Numbered from the stretch's first letter, positions 8,757 through 17,410 are shown. The stretch is DNA of 64,000 nucleotides from Serinibacter salmoneus (GCF_002563925.1 NZ_PDJD01000001.1:1804973-1868972); one strand, 5' to 3'. Made by a program: numbers and translations. The notes: a model not told the origin generated them from the letters alone.

Positions 8757-9637
8757 AGCTGATCCTCCTTCATGAGTGTGCGGATGTAGACGACCGTGAT
8801 CGCCATGAGCACGGCCGTCAGCAGCACGGCGATCGCCGCACCGAATCCGTACCGGTTCTGCCCGAAGCTCTCCACGTAGGACCACACCCCGAGGTTGAGC
8901 ACCTCGCGGTTGGAGCCCGCGCCCCCGGGCATGAGGTAGACCTGCGCGAACACCTTGAAGTCCCAGATCGTCGAGAGGATGATCACCACCACGAAGACCT
9001 GCCGGATCGAGGGAACGACGAGCGAGAAGAACCGGCGCACCGGACCGGCGCCGTCCAGCGAACCCGCTTCGAGCATCTCCTGGGGCACCCCCAGCAGCCC
9101 CGCAAGCACCGTGACCGCCACGAACGGGAAACTGTGGTGCACCACGTTCAGCCCGGCGATGAGGTAGAAGGTGAGCCGCCCGGTGAACCAGTTGACCGGC
9201 GTCTCCATCAGGCCCAGCGCCATGAGCGTCTGGTTGACCACGCCGCCGTCGGCGTCGAAGATCCACACCCACACGTAGGTCCCGGTGACCGCCGGCATGG
9301 CCCACGCCACCATCACGGCCGTACCCACCACGACCCGCCAGGTGGGGCTCAGTCGCGACATGAGGATGGCAACGAGGGTGCCCAGCACGACGGTGGCGAT
9401 GACGACGACGACGGCGAACCCGAGGGTGTTGACCAGGGCCACCCGCCACAGTTGCGGATCCTGGAGCACCTCCAGGTAGTTGGCCACCCCGATGTAGTTG
9501 CTCTCCCCCGTGCGGATCTCCCGCAGCCCGTAGTCCTGCAGCGAGAACAGGACCACGCGCAGCAGGGGCCACAGCAGCAGGCCCGCGAAGACGAGCAGTG
9601 CCGGGGTCAGCAGCAGCCAGGGACGCGTCGCGGTCAT
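8753..9637 (-). CDS. Carbohydrate ABC transporter permease, MalF type
   Basis: The partner permease of a CUT1 importer, 294 residues with six or so membrane spans. The EAA loop reads EMLEAGSLDGAGPVRRFF. The ATG at 9637 is preceded by GAGGTG at good spacing; an ATG at 9733 would add a basic 32-residue N-terminal tail of the kind some MalF proteins have, so the exact start is open. It overlaps the MalG-type gene by four bases and lies 116 bases after the binding-protein gene. Confidence 0.87.
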   Translation of the reverse strand: MTATRPWLLLTPALLVFAGLLLWPLLRVVLFSLQDYGLREIRTGESNYIGVANYLEVLQDPQLWRVALVNTLGFAVVVVIATVVLGTLVAILMSRLSPTWRVVVGTAVMVAWAMPAVTGTYVWVWIFDADGGVVNQTLMALGLMETPVNWFTGRLTFYLIAGLNVVHHSFPFVAVTVLAGLLGVPQEMLEAGSLDGAGPVRRFFSLVVPSIRQVFVVVIILSTIWDFKVFAQVYLMPGGAGSNREVLNLGVWSYVESFGQNRYGFGAAIAVLLTAVLMAITVVYIRTLMKEDQL

Positions 9638-9753
9638 CGCACGTGCACCTCGGGGTCGTCGCACCCGGGACGCCCCGCGGGCCGGGGTCCCCGCTGGGCG
9701 CGGGGACCTCGACCTGCCCACTCGAGTGGTCATCTGGTTCAACACCCGCGGAC

Positions 9754-11028
9754 CTACTCGCCGTTGAGGAGCTCGGTCATCTCCGAGGCCGCCGCCTGGC
9801 TGGCCTGGGAGACGGTGGACTTCCCCGACAGGATCGACTGCATCATGGTCGGCACCGACTTCTTCGCCTGCACGGCGGCGAATGCGGGGGTGACCGGGAG
9901 CGCGGCGCCGCCCTCGACCATCTGGACGGCGAACGGGGTGACCAGCGGGTCTCCGGAGGCCACGGCGGACTCCATCAGCGTCTGCTCCCCGGGGAAGTAT
10001 CCGGTGCCCTCGACCCACTCGGCGGCGAAGTCGCCCGTGGTCATCATCCTGACCAGTTCGAAGGCCAGGTCGCGGTCCTGCGCCGTGTCGAAGATGCTCA
10101 GGTGCGAGCCGCCGAGCACCGCGGGTGCGATACCCCCGTCACGACCGGGGATCGGCATCGCGCCGATCTTGCCCTCGAGGTCGGGGTTCTTCTCGAGGAT
10201 GGCGCTCGGGGTCCAGGATCCCATGATGGCCATGGCGACATCCCCACTGGCGAAGGCGTCCAGCAGGTCGGTCTCCTTCCAGGTGGTGGCCCCGGCGGTG
10301 GAGAAGTCGTGCTCGAGGGCCAGCGAGGTGAGGAAGTCGATGCCCTCCTGGGACTGCTCGGAGTCCAGGCCGCTGACCCAGGCGCCATCGGTCTGGGTGG
10401 CGACCTGCCCACCGGCGCCCCAGACGAACGGGTACACCAGTTGCTCGGCGTCGCCGGGCACGGGGAACGGGATGAGCTCGGGCCGCTCGGCGGCGATGAC
10501 CTCGGCGGCGTCCACGAGTTCGGCCCACGTCGTCGGTTCCTGCAGCCCCAGGTCATCGAAGACGTCGGCGCGGTAGAGCACGGCGCGCACCCCGGCGTAC
10601 CAGGGCATGCCGTACAGCTCGCCCTCGTAGGTGCCCGAGTCCACCAGGCCCTGCACGAGGTCGCCCTCCAGCCCGGCCGCGGCCACCATCTCATCGATGG
10701 GAGCCAGCGCCCCCGACGCCGCGAACTCCGCGGTCCACGTGGTGCCCGTCTCCGCGACATCCGGGGTGGTGCCACCGGCGATCGCCGTCACGAAGCGGTC
10801 GTGGGCGTCAGCCCACTGCACCTCCTCGAAGACGACCGGGACGCCGGTCTCCTCCTCGAACGCCGCACCCACGCGGTCGTAGTAGCTCTGGGTGTCCGGA
10901 TTGGTGCCCTTCATGATCCAGACGGTCATCGACTCCGGCGTGGAGTCCTCCTGTGGCGCGGCCGAGCAGCCGGACAGGACGAGTGCGGCGGCCGCGAGCA
11001 GGGTTGCGGGCAGGGCATAGCGAGGCAT
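9754..11028 (-). CDS. ABC transporter sugar-binding lipoprotein
   Basis: A 424-residue extracellular solute-binding protein of the SBP_bac_1 type. It starts with a lipoprotein signal whose lipobox is LSGC, cleaved before Cys20, followed by VWIMKGTNPDTQSYYDR, typical of CUT1 binding proteins. It should capture the sugar outside the membrane and hand it to the two permeases encoded just downstream. Position after the wall-anchored hydrolase and before nagZ/anmK suggests that the ligand is a peptidoglycan fragment such as MurNAc or GlcNAc-MurNAc; this is inference from context. Confidence 0.88.
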   Translation of the reverse strand: MPRYALPATLLAAAALVLSGCSAAPQEDSTPESMTVWIMKGTNPDTQSYYDRVGAAFEEETGVPVVFEEVQWADAHDRFVTAIAGGTTPDVAETGTTWTAEFAASGALAPIDEMVAAAGLEGDLVQGLVDSGTYEGELYGMPWYAGVRAVLYRADVFDDLGLQEPTTWAELVDAAEVIAAERPELIPFPVPGDAEQLVYPFVWGAGGQVATQTDGAWVSGLDSEQSQEGIDFLTSLALEHDFSTAGATTWKETDLLDAFASGDVAMAIMGSWTPSAILEKNPDLEGKIGAMPIPGRDGGIAPAVLGGSHLSIFDTAQDRDLAFELVRMMTTGDFAAEWVEGTGYFPGEQTLMESAVASGDPLVTPFAVQMVEGGAALPVTPAFAAVQAKKSVPTMMQSILSGKSTVSQASQAAASEMTELLNGE

Positions 11029-11082
11029 GGTTCTCCTAGAGATGGACGGGGTGGGACGGAAGAGAGTTCGCCGGCGAGGCGG

Positions 11083-13212
11083 TCAGCGGCGCGCGAGATG
11101 GCGGCGCACCAGCAGGCCGCCGCCGATGCACAGCAGGCCCAGTGCCGCCGGCACCGAGTACCCCGCGATGCCGGTGGCGGCCAGCGCCCCGGTGGCGGGA
11201 GTCGCGTTCGGCGGCGAGGAGGGGGCGGGAGGCTCTGGAGCAAGGGAGGAACCGACCTCCCCCGGGGTCGGGGCGGGCGTGTGCGTCGGGGTGGACGTCG
11301 CAGTCGAGGTGGGCGAGGTGGTGGGTGAACCGGTGGGCGACGGCGAGCCCGTGGCTGAGGGCTCTGCGGTCGGGGTAGGGGTCGGGGTGGGGACGTGACC
11401 CTCGACGGCGACCACGGCCTGACTCTCCTGACCTGCGGCGTTCACGGCCGAGACACTCCAGCGGGTGGACTGCGCGCTGTCCGCGGGAAGGTCCCATCCC
11501 AACGCGCCGGCACCGCCGCCCCACACCACATCCACGAGTTCGGACCACTCGCCGGTCCCGGTCTCGGCGTGCTGCGCACGCACCGCGTACCACCGGGTGG
11601 CGGCCGGATCGGCCGCGTCCCAGTCCAGACGTCCCTCGGAGAGGGTGACCTCCAGCGGCGCCTGGGGCGCGCCGTCACCCAGCCAGCTCTTCTCCGGCAC
11701 CAGGTGCGGATCCGCGAACGCCTCGCTGCGCAGGTGGGTGATCGCCGCGTTCTTCGCCTCGTGCCGCGCGACCTGTGCGCCGGGCAGCGCGGCGGTATCG
11801 CTGGGGATCATATCGTTGTAACTGAACAGCACGCTGCCGTGGATCCCCGGGAGAAGGGCATTGAACCGCATCTGGTTGGCGACCTCGTGCGGGTTCAGCC
11901 ACGCCGTCTCCCAGCCACCGTTCGTCACGTGCTTGTACAGGGCGTGGCCGGTGTAGATCTGGACGCGACTGTGCTCGGCCTGGGTGCTCCACCACTGCGC
12001 GAGCTCTCCGTAGGGAGCCGCTGCCTGGTCGAAGCTCCAGTAGATCTGCGGTACCAGGTAGTCGACCAGTTCCTCCTCGACCCAGCGGCGGGTGTCGGCG
12101 AACACGCTGCCGGAGTAGGTCTGTGAGGAGCTCACGGGTGTGTGGGAACCCGCGGGGTGCAGTTCCTGGTGTTCCCAGATCCCGAACGGGCTGACCCCGA
12201 GTTGGACCGCGCTGCCGCGGGAGGCGTTGTGCTCGCGGATCACCTCACCCACCTGGGTGATGAGCGCAGAGACGTTGTCACGGCGCCACTGCTCGACGCC
12301 GGCCGCGGTGTCGGGGTACCCCGCGGTGATGCCGTGTGCCTCGAAGGTCGCCCGGTCCTCCCCAGCCTCCCCGAAGAGCACGGTCTCGCCGTCCACCGTG
12401 ATGCGGTACGGGTAGAAGTAGTCATCGAAGTGGATCGCGTCGATGTCATAGCCGGAGACGAGTTCTGCGACGGTGTCGGCCACGTGCTGACGCACCGCCG
12501 GAAGGCCGGGATCCAGGAAGAGCTTGCCGTCGAAGCGCAGCACCTCCTCGGGATGGAGTGCTGCATACCCCGTGGGTGCCAGGAGGTCGGCCTCCACGAG
12601 CGCGGCGATGTAGTCGGTGACGCTGAGCGCGTGCACCTCCTCGGCGCTCAATCCGAGGCCGGTCAGCACGGCAGGGTCGGAGTCGCGCGAGACGGTCACG
12701 CGGTAGGGGTTGAGCCACGCGTGGAACTCCATCCCCTCCTCGTGCGTGCGCGCCACCATCAGGTCGAGCGGGTCGAATCCTGGGTCCTGCCCCTGACGGC
12801 CGGTGAGGAAGGTCGACCACGGGTTGATCGCCGAGCGGTAGAAGGCATCGGCCTGGGGCCGTACCTGGAAGATCACCGCGTTCATGTTCCAGTCCACGAA
12901 GTCCCCCAGCACGCGGTCGTACTCCTGCGCATACTGCTCGGCGGAGTCGACGCGGGGGAAGTTGAGGTTGGAGACCGTCGCCACCCAGGCACTCGCGAAT
13001 GCGCGCTCCTGCTCGGCGGGGTGAGCGGCGAGTTGCACGCTCTGCGCTGATCCCGGGTACAGCGGGACCTCGCGGGTGGTGTCGTACCCGAGACTCCCGT
13101 CGCTCAGCGTGACGAACGGGTGAAGGACCTGGTGCGGCTCGCCGACCGCCGCGGTACCCATGAGCGCCGCGAGCACCACCGCCACGCCGCTGAAGACATA
13201 CGACCTCTGCAC
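11083..13212 (-). CDS. Secreted GHL10-type glycosyl hydrolase-like protein with LAXTG wall anchor
   Basis: A 709-residue exported protein. Residues 1-25 form a signal peptide. A GHL10 domain (glycosyl hydrolase-like 10, the YngK/YddW group) covers roughly residues 70-480, with NMNAVIFQVRPQADAFY, the loop FHAWLNPYRV and DAIHFDDYFYPYR (about 258-270). A fibronectin-III-like module (about 525-610) and a Pro/Thr/Ser linker follow. The C-terminus is LAATG (677-681), then a hydrophobic span and a basic tail, the layout of a class E sortase signal. As first gene of the muropeptide regulon it is best read as the enzyme that attacks glycan strands at the cell wall or on foreign walls. The substrate is not known from sequence. 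Confidence 0.85.
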   Translation of the reverse strand: MQRSYVFSGVAVVLAALMGTAAVGEPHQVLHPFVTLSDGSLGYDTTREVPLYPGSAQSVQLAAHPAEQERAFASAWVATVSNLNFPRVDSAEQYAQEYDRVLGDFVDWNMNAVIFQVRPQADAFYRSAINPWSTFLTGRQGQDPGFDPLDLMVARTHEEGMEFHAWLNPYRVTVSRDSDPAVLTGLGLSAEEVHALSVTDYIAALVEADLLAPTGYAALHPEEVLRFDGKLFLDPGLPAVRQHVADTVAELVSGYDIDAIHFDDYFYPYRITVDGETVLFGEAGEDRATFEAHGITAGYPDTAAGVEQWRRDNVSALITQVGEVIREHNASRGSAVQLGVSPFGIWEHQELHPAGSHTPVSSSQTYSGSVFADTRRWVEEELVDYLVPQIYWSFDQAAAPYGELAQWWSTQAEHSRVQIYTGHALYKHVTNGGWETAWLNPHEVANQMRFNALLPGIHGSVLFSYNDMIPSDTAALPGAQVARHEAKNAAITHLRSEAFADPHLVPEKSWLGDGAPQAPLEVTLSEGRLDWDAADPAATRWYAVRAQHAETGTGEWSELVDVVWGGGAGALGWDLPADSAQSTRWSVSAVNAAGQESQAVVAVEGHVPTPTPTPTAEPSATGSPSPTGSPTTSPTSTATSTPTHTPAPTPGEVGSSLAPEPPAPSSPPNATPATGALAATGIAGYSVPAALGLLCIGGGLLVRRHLARR

Positions 13213-13278
13213 GTCTCATCCCATCTACGATGGTCCGCCGACTTCGCCGGACCCGTGCGCCGCCATGGAGCACGGTCA

Positions 13279-13324
13279 TGAAAGTAACGTTCAGCAGGGC
13301 CCCTGTCAATGAAACTTCTACTCA
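13279..13324 (-). promoter_or_regulatory. Main promoter of the muropeptide operon with two RpiR-type operator sites
   Basis: On the minus strand TTGACA (13309-13304) and TACTTT (13286-13281) are 17 bp apart, a near-consensus sigma-70 promoter upstream of the GHL10 gene. Two 15-bp sites, TGAAAGTAACGTTCA (13279-13293) and TGAAACTTCTACTCA (13310-13324), begin 31 bp apart, one over the -10 and one just upstream of the -35. Site sequence, spacing and position relative to the promoter match the murQ promoter at 4266-4311. Confidence 0.8.
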
Positions 13325-13402
13325 GATACGCGGGAACATCCTCGGGTGGCCCGTGGTTACATGCAAGTGAATGCACCATCCCGCGAGACCCCGGAGGCCA
13401 TC

Positions 13403-14584
13403 GTGCAGTTCGGCATCATGTCCGTCAGCGACATCACCCGCGACCCCGTCAGCGGCACCACGCCCAGCGAGGCCGAGCGGATCGCCTCGATCGTGCGGAT
13501 CGCGCGCAAGGCCGAGGAGGTGGGCCTGGACGTCTTCGCGATCGGCGAGCACCACAACCCGCCGTTCTTCTCCTCCGCCCCCACCACCCTGCTCGCCCAC
13601 ATCGGCGCGCTGACCGAGCGCCTGGTGCTGACCACCTCCACCACGCTGATCACCACGAACGACCCGGTGCGCATCGCCGAGGAGTACGCGATGCTGCAGC
13701 ACCTGGTGGGCGGCCGGATGGACCTCATGCTCGGGCGCGGCAACACCGCCCCCGTCTACCCCTGGTTCGGGCAGGACATCCGCCAGGGCCTCCCCCTGGC
13801 GCTGGAGAACTACAACCTGCTGCACCGGCTCTGGCGCGAGGACGTGGTGGACTTCGAGGGCCACTTCCGCACCCCGCTGCAGGGCTTCACCGCCACCCCC
13901 CGCCCGCTGGACGGCGTGGCCCCCTTCGTGTGGCACGGTTCCATCCGCACGCCGGAGATCGCCGAACAGGCCGCGTACTACGGCAACGGGTTCTTCGCCA
14001 ACCACATCTTCTGGCCGCCGGAGCACACCAAGCGCATGGTCGACTTCTACCGGCAGCGCTTCGAGCACTACGGGCACGGCACGGCCGGTGAGGCGATCGT
14101 GGGCCTGGGCGGGCAGCTCTTCCTGGGCCGGACCTCCCAGGAGGCGCGCGAGCGGTTCCGCCCCTACTTCAACGCCGCCCCGGTCTACGGCAACGGCCCG
14201 ACCCTGGAGTCCTTCAGCACCCAGACGCCACTCAGCGTGGGCAGCCCGGCCGAGGTCATCGACAAGACCCTGGGGTTCCGGGAGTACGCCGGGGACTACC
14301 AGCGTCAGCTCTTCCTCATGGACCACGCCGGGCTGCCGGAGTCCCTGGTGATGGAGCAGCTGGAGATGCTCGGCAGTGAGGTGCTGCCCACCCTGAGGGC
14401 CGAGACGCAGGCGCGCCGCGCCCCGGGGACCCCGGACGCCCCCACGCACGCCGCGCGGGTCGCGACACAGTTCCCCGACGGCGTGGGCCGCCAGGTGCGT
14501 CCGCTCGCCAACCGCGGCGACAACGTGACCGGCGGGTCCCCGTACGAGGACTCCGAGTTCGTGGCCACCTACCCGACCCTGTAG
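13403..14584 (+). CDS. LLM-class flavin-dependent oxidoreductase, CE1758-like family
   Basis: A luciferase-like FMNH2-dependent monooxygenase of 393 residues. The bacterial luciferase fold is shown by the N-terminal QFGIMSVSDI strand, the IGEHHNPPFF segment and the LGRGNTAPVYPWF region. The GTG at 13403 is chosen because GGAGG ends five bases before it and the protein then begins at the first conserved strand; the frame is open from GTG 13346. The flavin reductase gene follows 80 bases downstream. The pair matches what I remember of the CE1758/CE1759 families of Corynebacterium, whose substrate is unknown. Confidence 0.85.
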   Translation: MQFGIMSVSDITRDPVSGTTPSEAERIASIVRIARKAEEVGLDVFAIGEHHNPPFFSSAPTTLLAHIGALTERLVLTTSTTLITTNDPVRIAEEYAMLQHLVGGRMDLMLGRGNTAPVYPWFGQDIRQGLPLALENYNLLHRLWREDVVDFEGHFRTPLQGFTATPRPLDGVAPFVWHGSIRTPEIAEQAAYYGNGFFANHIFWPPEHTKRMVDFYRQRFEHYGHGTAGEAIVGLGGQLFLGRTSQEARERFRPYFNAAPVYGNGPTLESFSTQTPLSVGSPAEVIDKTLGFREYAGDYQRQLFLMDHAGLPESLVMEQLEMLGSEVLPTLRAETQARRAPGTPDAPTHAARVATQFPDGVGRQVRPLANRGDNVTGGSPYEDSEFVATYPTL

Positions 14585-14664
14585 CGCCCGCCTGCCACCC
14601 ACCCAGCCGCCCGACAGCCGCCACCCGCCAGCCGCCCAGCAACACCCGCCGCAAGGAGAGCACC

Positions 14665-15339
14665 GTGACCGCCCATCGCCTCGTCGTCGTGAACGCCGGC
14701 ACCTCCGACCCCTCGGCCACCCGGATGCTCGCCGACCGGGCCGCCGCCCGGGTGACCCGCGCCGCGGGTGAGGTCGGGGAGGAGGTGCGGATCGACGTCG
14801 TCGACCTGCGTCAGCTCCTGCCGGAACTGCCCGGGGCGCTGGCCTCGCGGCACCTGGGTGAACAGTTCACGCGCGCGGTGGACCTGCTCGCCCAGGCCGA
14901 CGGCGTGATCGCGGCCGGCCCCGTGTACGCCGCCGGACCCAGCGGCCTGTTCACCTCCTTCTTCCAGGTGCTGGACACCGATCTGCTCATCGGCAAGCCG
15001 GTGCTGCTGGCCGCCACGGCCGGCACCGCGCGGCACGCCCTGGTGGTGGACGGGGAGATGCGCTCGATGTTCGCCTACCTGCGGGCGCTGCCGGTGCCCA
15101 CGAGCCTGTTCGCGGCGAGCGAGGACTGGGGCGACGGCGCGCTGGAGGGTCGCATCGAGCGCGCGGCCCGCGAACTGGTGCTGCTCATGCGCTCCGGGTT
15201 CGCCCGCGCCGTGCGGGAGGAGACCTGGGGCGCCTACCAGCACGAGTTCGGCTCCGCGGGTGACACCGGCGAGGTGAGCGTGGACACCGACCTGATGCGG
15301 CTGGCCACCGGCGGCCGCTACACGCCCAGAGCGAACTGA
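14665..15339 (+). CDS. NAD(P)H-dependent FMN reductase, CE1759-like family
   Basis: A 224-residue flavodoxin-fold reductase. The N-terminal strand VVVNAGTSDPSATRMLADR and the loop GPVYAAGPSGLFTSFF bind flavin in this group. It should supply reduced FMN to the luciferase-like monooxygenase encoded immediately upstream. GTG start with AAGGAGAG eight or so bases upstream. The two genes look like one transcription unit. Confidence 0.85.
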   Translation: MTAHRLVVVNAGTSDPSATRMLADRAAARVTRAAGEVGEEVRIDVVDLRQLLPELPGALASRHLGEQFTRAVDLLAQADGVIAAGPVYAAGPSGLFTSFFQVLDTDLLIGKPVLLAATAGTARHALVVDGEMRSMFAYLRALPVPTSLFAASEDWGDGALEGRIERAARELVLLMRSGFARAVREETWGAYQHEFGSAGDTGEVSVDTDLMRLATGGRYTPRAN

Positions 15340-15388
15340 CACCCGCTCGCACGGGGACCGCGGGGGCGCGGGCGTAGCGTGAGGAGCG

Positions 15389-16399
15389 ATGAGTACCGCA
15401 ACCAGCACGCAGATCCTGCTCGCCTCCCGCCCCACCGGGTGGCCCTCCCCCGAGAACTTCACCACCACCACGACCGAGCTCGCCGAGCTCGCCCCCGGCG
15501 AGGTCCGGGTGCGCAACGAGTTCGTCTCCGTGGATCCCTACATGCGCGGCCGGATGAACGACTCCCGCTCCTACGTGGCCCCGTACGCGCTGGGTGAGCG
15601 CATCACCGGCGGCGCCGTCGGGCGCGTGATCGCCTCCGCGGACGGCACGCTGGCCGAGGGCACGCTGGTGCTGCACCAGCACGGCTGGAGCGACACGATC
15701 CAGGCGCCCGCCGCCACCTTCAGCGCCCTGCCGGAGGTGCCCGGGGTGCCCAGCTCGCTGCACCTGCACATCCTCGGGATGACCGGGATGACCGCCTACG
15801 TGGGGCTCACCGCGATCGCGCAGCTGCGCGAGGGCGAGACGGTGTTCGTCTCCGGAGCCGCGGGTGCCGTGGGCACCGCCACCGGCCAGCTCGCGAAGCT
15901 GCTCGGCGCCGGGCGGGTCATCGGCTCGGCGGGCAGCCCCGAGAAGGTGGCGCTGCTGACGCAGAAGTACGGCTACGACGCCGCGTTCGACTACAAGGAC
16001 GGCGACGTGGCCGGGCAGCTCGCCGCGGCGGCCCCCGAGGGCATCGACGTCTTCTTCGACAACGTGGGTGGGGACCACCTCGAGGCGGCCCTCGCGGCGT
16101 TCAACGACGGCGGCCGCGCCGCGCTGTGCGGGGCGATCTCCGCCTACAACGCCACCGAGGCACCCGCCGGACCGCGCAACCTGACCAACCTCATCACCCG
16201 CGGGTTGCGCCTGGAGGGCTTCACCCTGGGCCACTACCTGCACCTGGCCGGGGAGTTCCGCGAGCGGGTGACCCCGTGGTTCGCCGAGGGCCGGATCGCC
16301 TACGACGAGACGGTCGTGGACGGCATCGAGAACACCGTGGAGGCCTTCCTCGGCATGATGCGCGGGCAGAACACCGGCAAGATGCTCGTGCGCATCTGA
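15389..16399 (+). CDS. NADP-dependent oxidoreductase, MDR superfamily (CurA/leukotriene-B4 dehydrogenase type)
   Basis: A 336-residue zinc-independent medium-chain reductase, probably reducing the double bond of enones with NADPH. The hallmark VDPYMRGRM is near residue 50, GMTGMTAYVGL precedes the nucleotide-binding fold, and the glycine-rich loop is SGAAGAVGTATGQLAK. No zinc ligands are present. A TAGCGT box at 15375-15380 sits nine bases before the ATG. It is not obviously linked to the flavin pair upstream. Confidence 0.87.
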   Translation: MSTATSTQILLASRPTGWPSPENFTTTTTELAELAPGEVRVRNEFVSVDPYMRGRMNDSRSYVAPYALGERITGGAVGRVIASADGTLAEGTLVLHQHGWSDTIQAPAATFSALPEVPGVPSSLHLHILGMTGMTAYVGLTAIAQLREGETVFVSGAAGAVGTATGQLAKLLGAGRVIGSAGSPEKVALLTQKYGYDAAFDYKDGDVAGQLAAAAPEGIDVFFDNVGGDHLEAALAAFNDGGRAALCGAISAYNATEAPAGPRNLTNLITRGLRLEGFTLGHYLHLAGEFRERVTPWFAEGRIAYDETVVDGIENTVEAFLGMMRGQNTGKMLVRI

Positions 16400-16421
16400 C
16401 GCGAGACGGGGGGTGGCGCGG

Positions 16422-16440
16422 TGAGGTAAGGCTCACCTAC
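16422..16440. promoter_or_regulatory. IdeR/DtxR-type iron box
   Basis: TGAGGTAAGGCTCACCTAC agrees with the 19-bp consensus TTAGGTWAGSCTWACCTAA at 16 of 19 positions. It overlaps a TACGCT -10 box (16438-16443) lying six bases before the ATG of the siderophore-interacting protein. Iron-loaded IdeR should therefore block the promoter directly. Confidence 0.88.
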
Positions 16441-16449
16441 GCTGGTGTC

Positions 16450-17268
16450 ATGTCGATCCTTGCCGCACCGCACGCCCCCGTCACCCGCGAGCTGCACCCG
16501 CTGCACGCGCGCGGCCTCACGGTGAGCGACGTCGTCGACCTCTCCCCCGTGATGCGGCGCATCACCTTCACCCTCGACGAGGGCGACGCCGACGTGCCGG
16601 CCCCGGCGATGGCGCCGGCCGACCACATCAAGCTCGCCTTCCCCGACGCGGCGGGCGAGCTGCGCGCGCCGCGGGTGGAGGACGATCGCCCGGTCCGGCC
16701 CGCGGGCGAGCCGCCGATCCTGCGCGACTACACGGTGCGCGCGGCGGCGCCGGGCAGCGTGGTGATCGAGTTCGTGCTGCACGAGCACGGCCCCGCGGGG
16801 CGCTGGGCGCGGGCGGCGCGCGTGGGTGACCGGCTCGCCTCGATCGGGCCGCGCGGCTCGATCCACTTCCCCGCCACCTACCCGCGGTACGTGCTCGGCG
16901 GCGACGAGACCGCCCTGCCGGCGATCTCCCGCTGGTTGGAGGAGCTGCCCGACGGCGCACAGGCCGAGGTGGTCCTCGAGGTCGCCGATGCCTCCGCCCG
17001 CCAGGCGCTCCCCGCCTGCGATGCCGCCTGGGTCCGCTGGGTCTACCGCAGCGAGCAGGAGACGCTGGCCGACGCGATCACCGAGACCCGCCTGGACGCC
17101 GACACCTTCGTGTTCGTGGCCGGGGAGGCCACCCAGCTGAAGAACCTGCGCCGCTACCTGCTGCGACACGTGGGCCTGGACCGCGCCCAGGTGGACGTGG
17201 ACGGCTACTGGAAGCAGGGCACCGCGAACCTGGACCACCACGCGCCGTTGGACGACGACGAGGACTGA
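16450..17268 (+). CDS. Siderophore-interacting protein (ViuB/FscN-like ferric-siderophore reductase)
   Basis: A 272-residue NAD(P)H:flavin reductase of the SIP family that releases iron from imported siderophores in the cytoplasm. The FAD-binding segment LRDYTVRAA and the Rossmann part with YVLGGDETALPAI and FVAGEATQLKNLRRYL are clear, and the family C-terminal motif YWKQGTANLD is present. The ATG at 16450 is six bases after the -10 box, so the mRNA is probably leaderless. The overlapping iron box makes iron repression very likely. Confidence 0.93.
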   Translation: MSILAAPHAPVTRELHPLHARGLTVSDVVDLSPVMRRITFTLDEGDADVPAPAMAPADHIKLAFPDAAGELRAPRVEDDRPVRPAGEPPILRDYTVRAAAPGSVVIEFVLHEHGPAGRWARAARVGDRLASIGPRGSIHFPATYPRYVLGGDETALPAISRWLEELPDGAQAEVVLEVADASARQALPACDAAWVRWVYRSEQETLADAITETRLDADTFVFVAGEATQLKNLRRYLLRHVGLDRAQVDVDGYWKQGTANLDHHAPLDDDED

Positions 17269-17379
17269 TCAGCCACCGGGACGCCCCGTCTCACCAGGCG
17301 CCCGCGCCGGTTGATCGAGAAGCGTCGATGCGAGGATGGGGTGACCCGATGAGGTGGTCGGACATCGCGCAGCGAGGCT

Positions 17380-17395
17380 CGGTGCTCGAGCACCG
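17380..17395. promoter_or_regulatory. Perfect 16-bp palindrome upstream of the alcohol dehydrogenase
   Basis: CGGTGCTCGAGCACCG is fully self-complementary and ends 15 bases before the ATG. Its position suits a repressor operator; no cognate regulator is adjacent. Confidence 0.45.
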
Positions 17396-17410
17396 GATTG
17401 TGAGTCAACC

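Noticed and set aside
7923-9572. 549-codon frame extending the MalG-type permease upstream
   Set aside because: The N-terminal half is an alternative frame of the MalF-type gene; the GTG at 8756 with AAGGAGG is the natural start.
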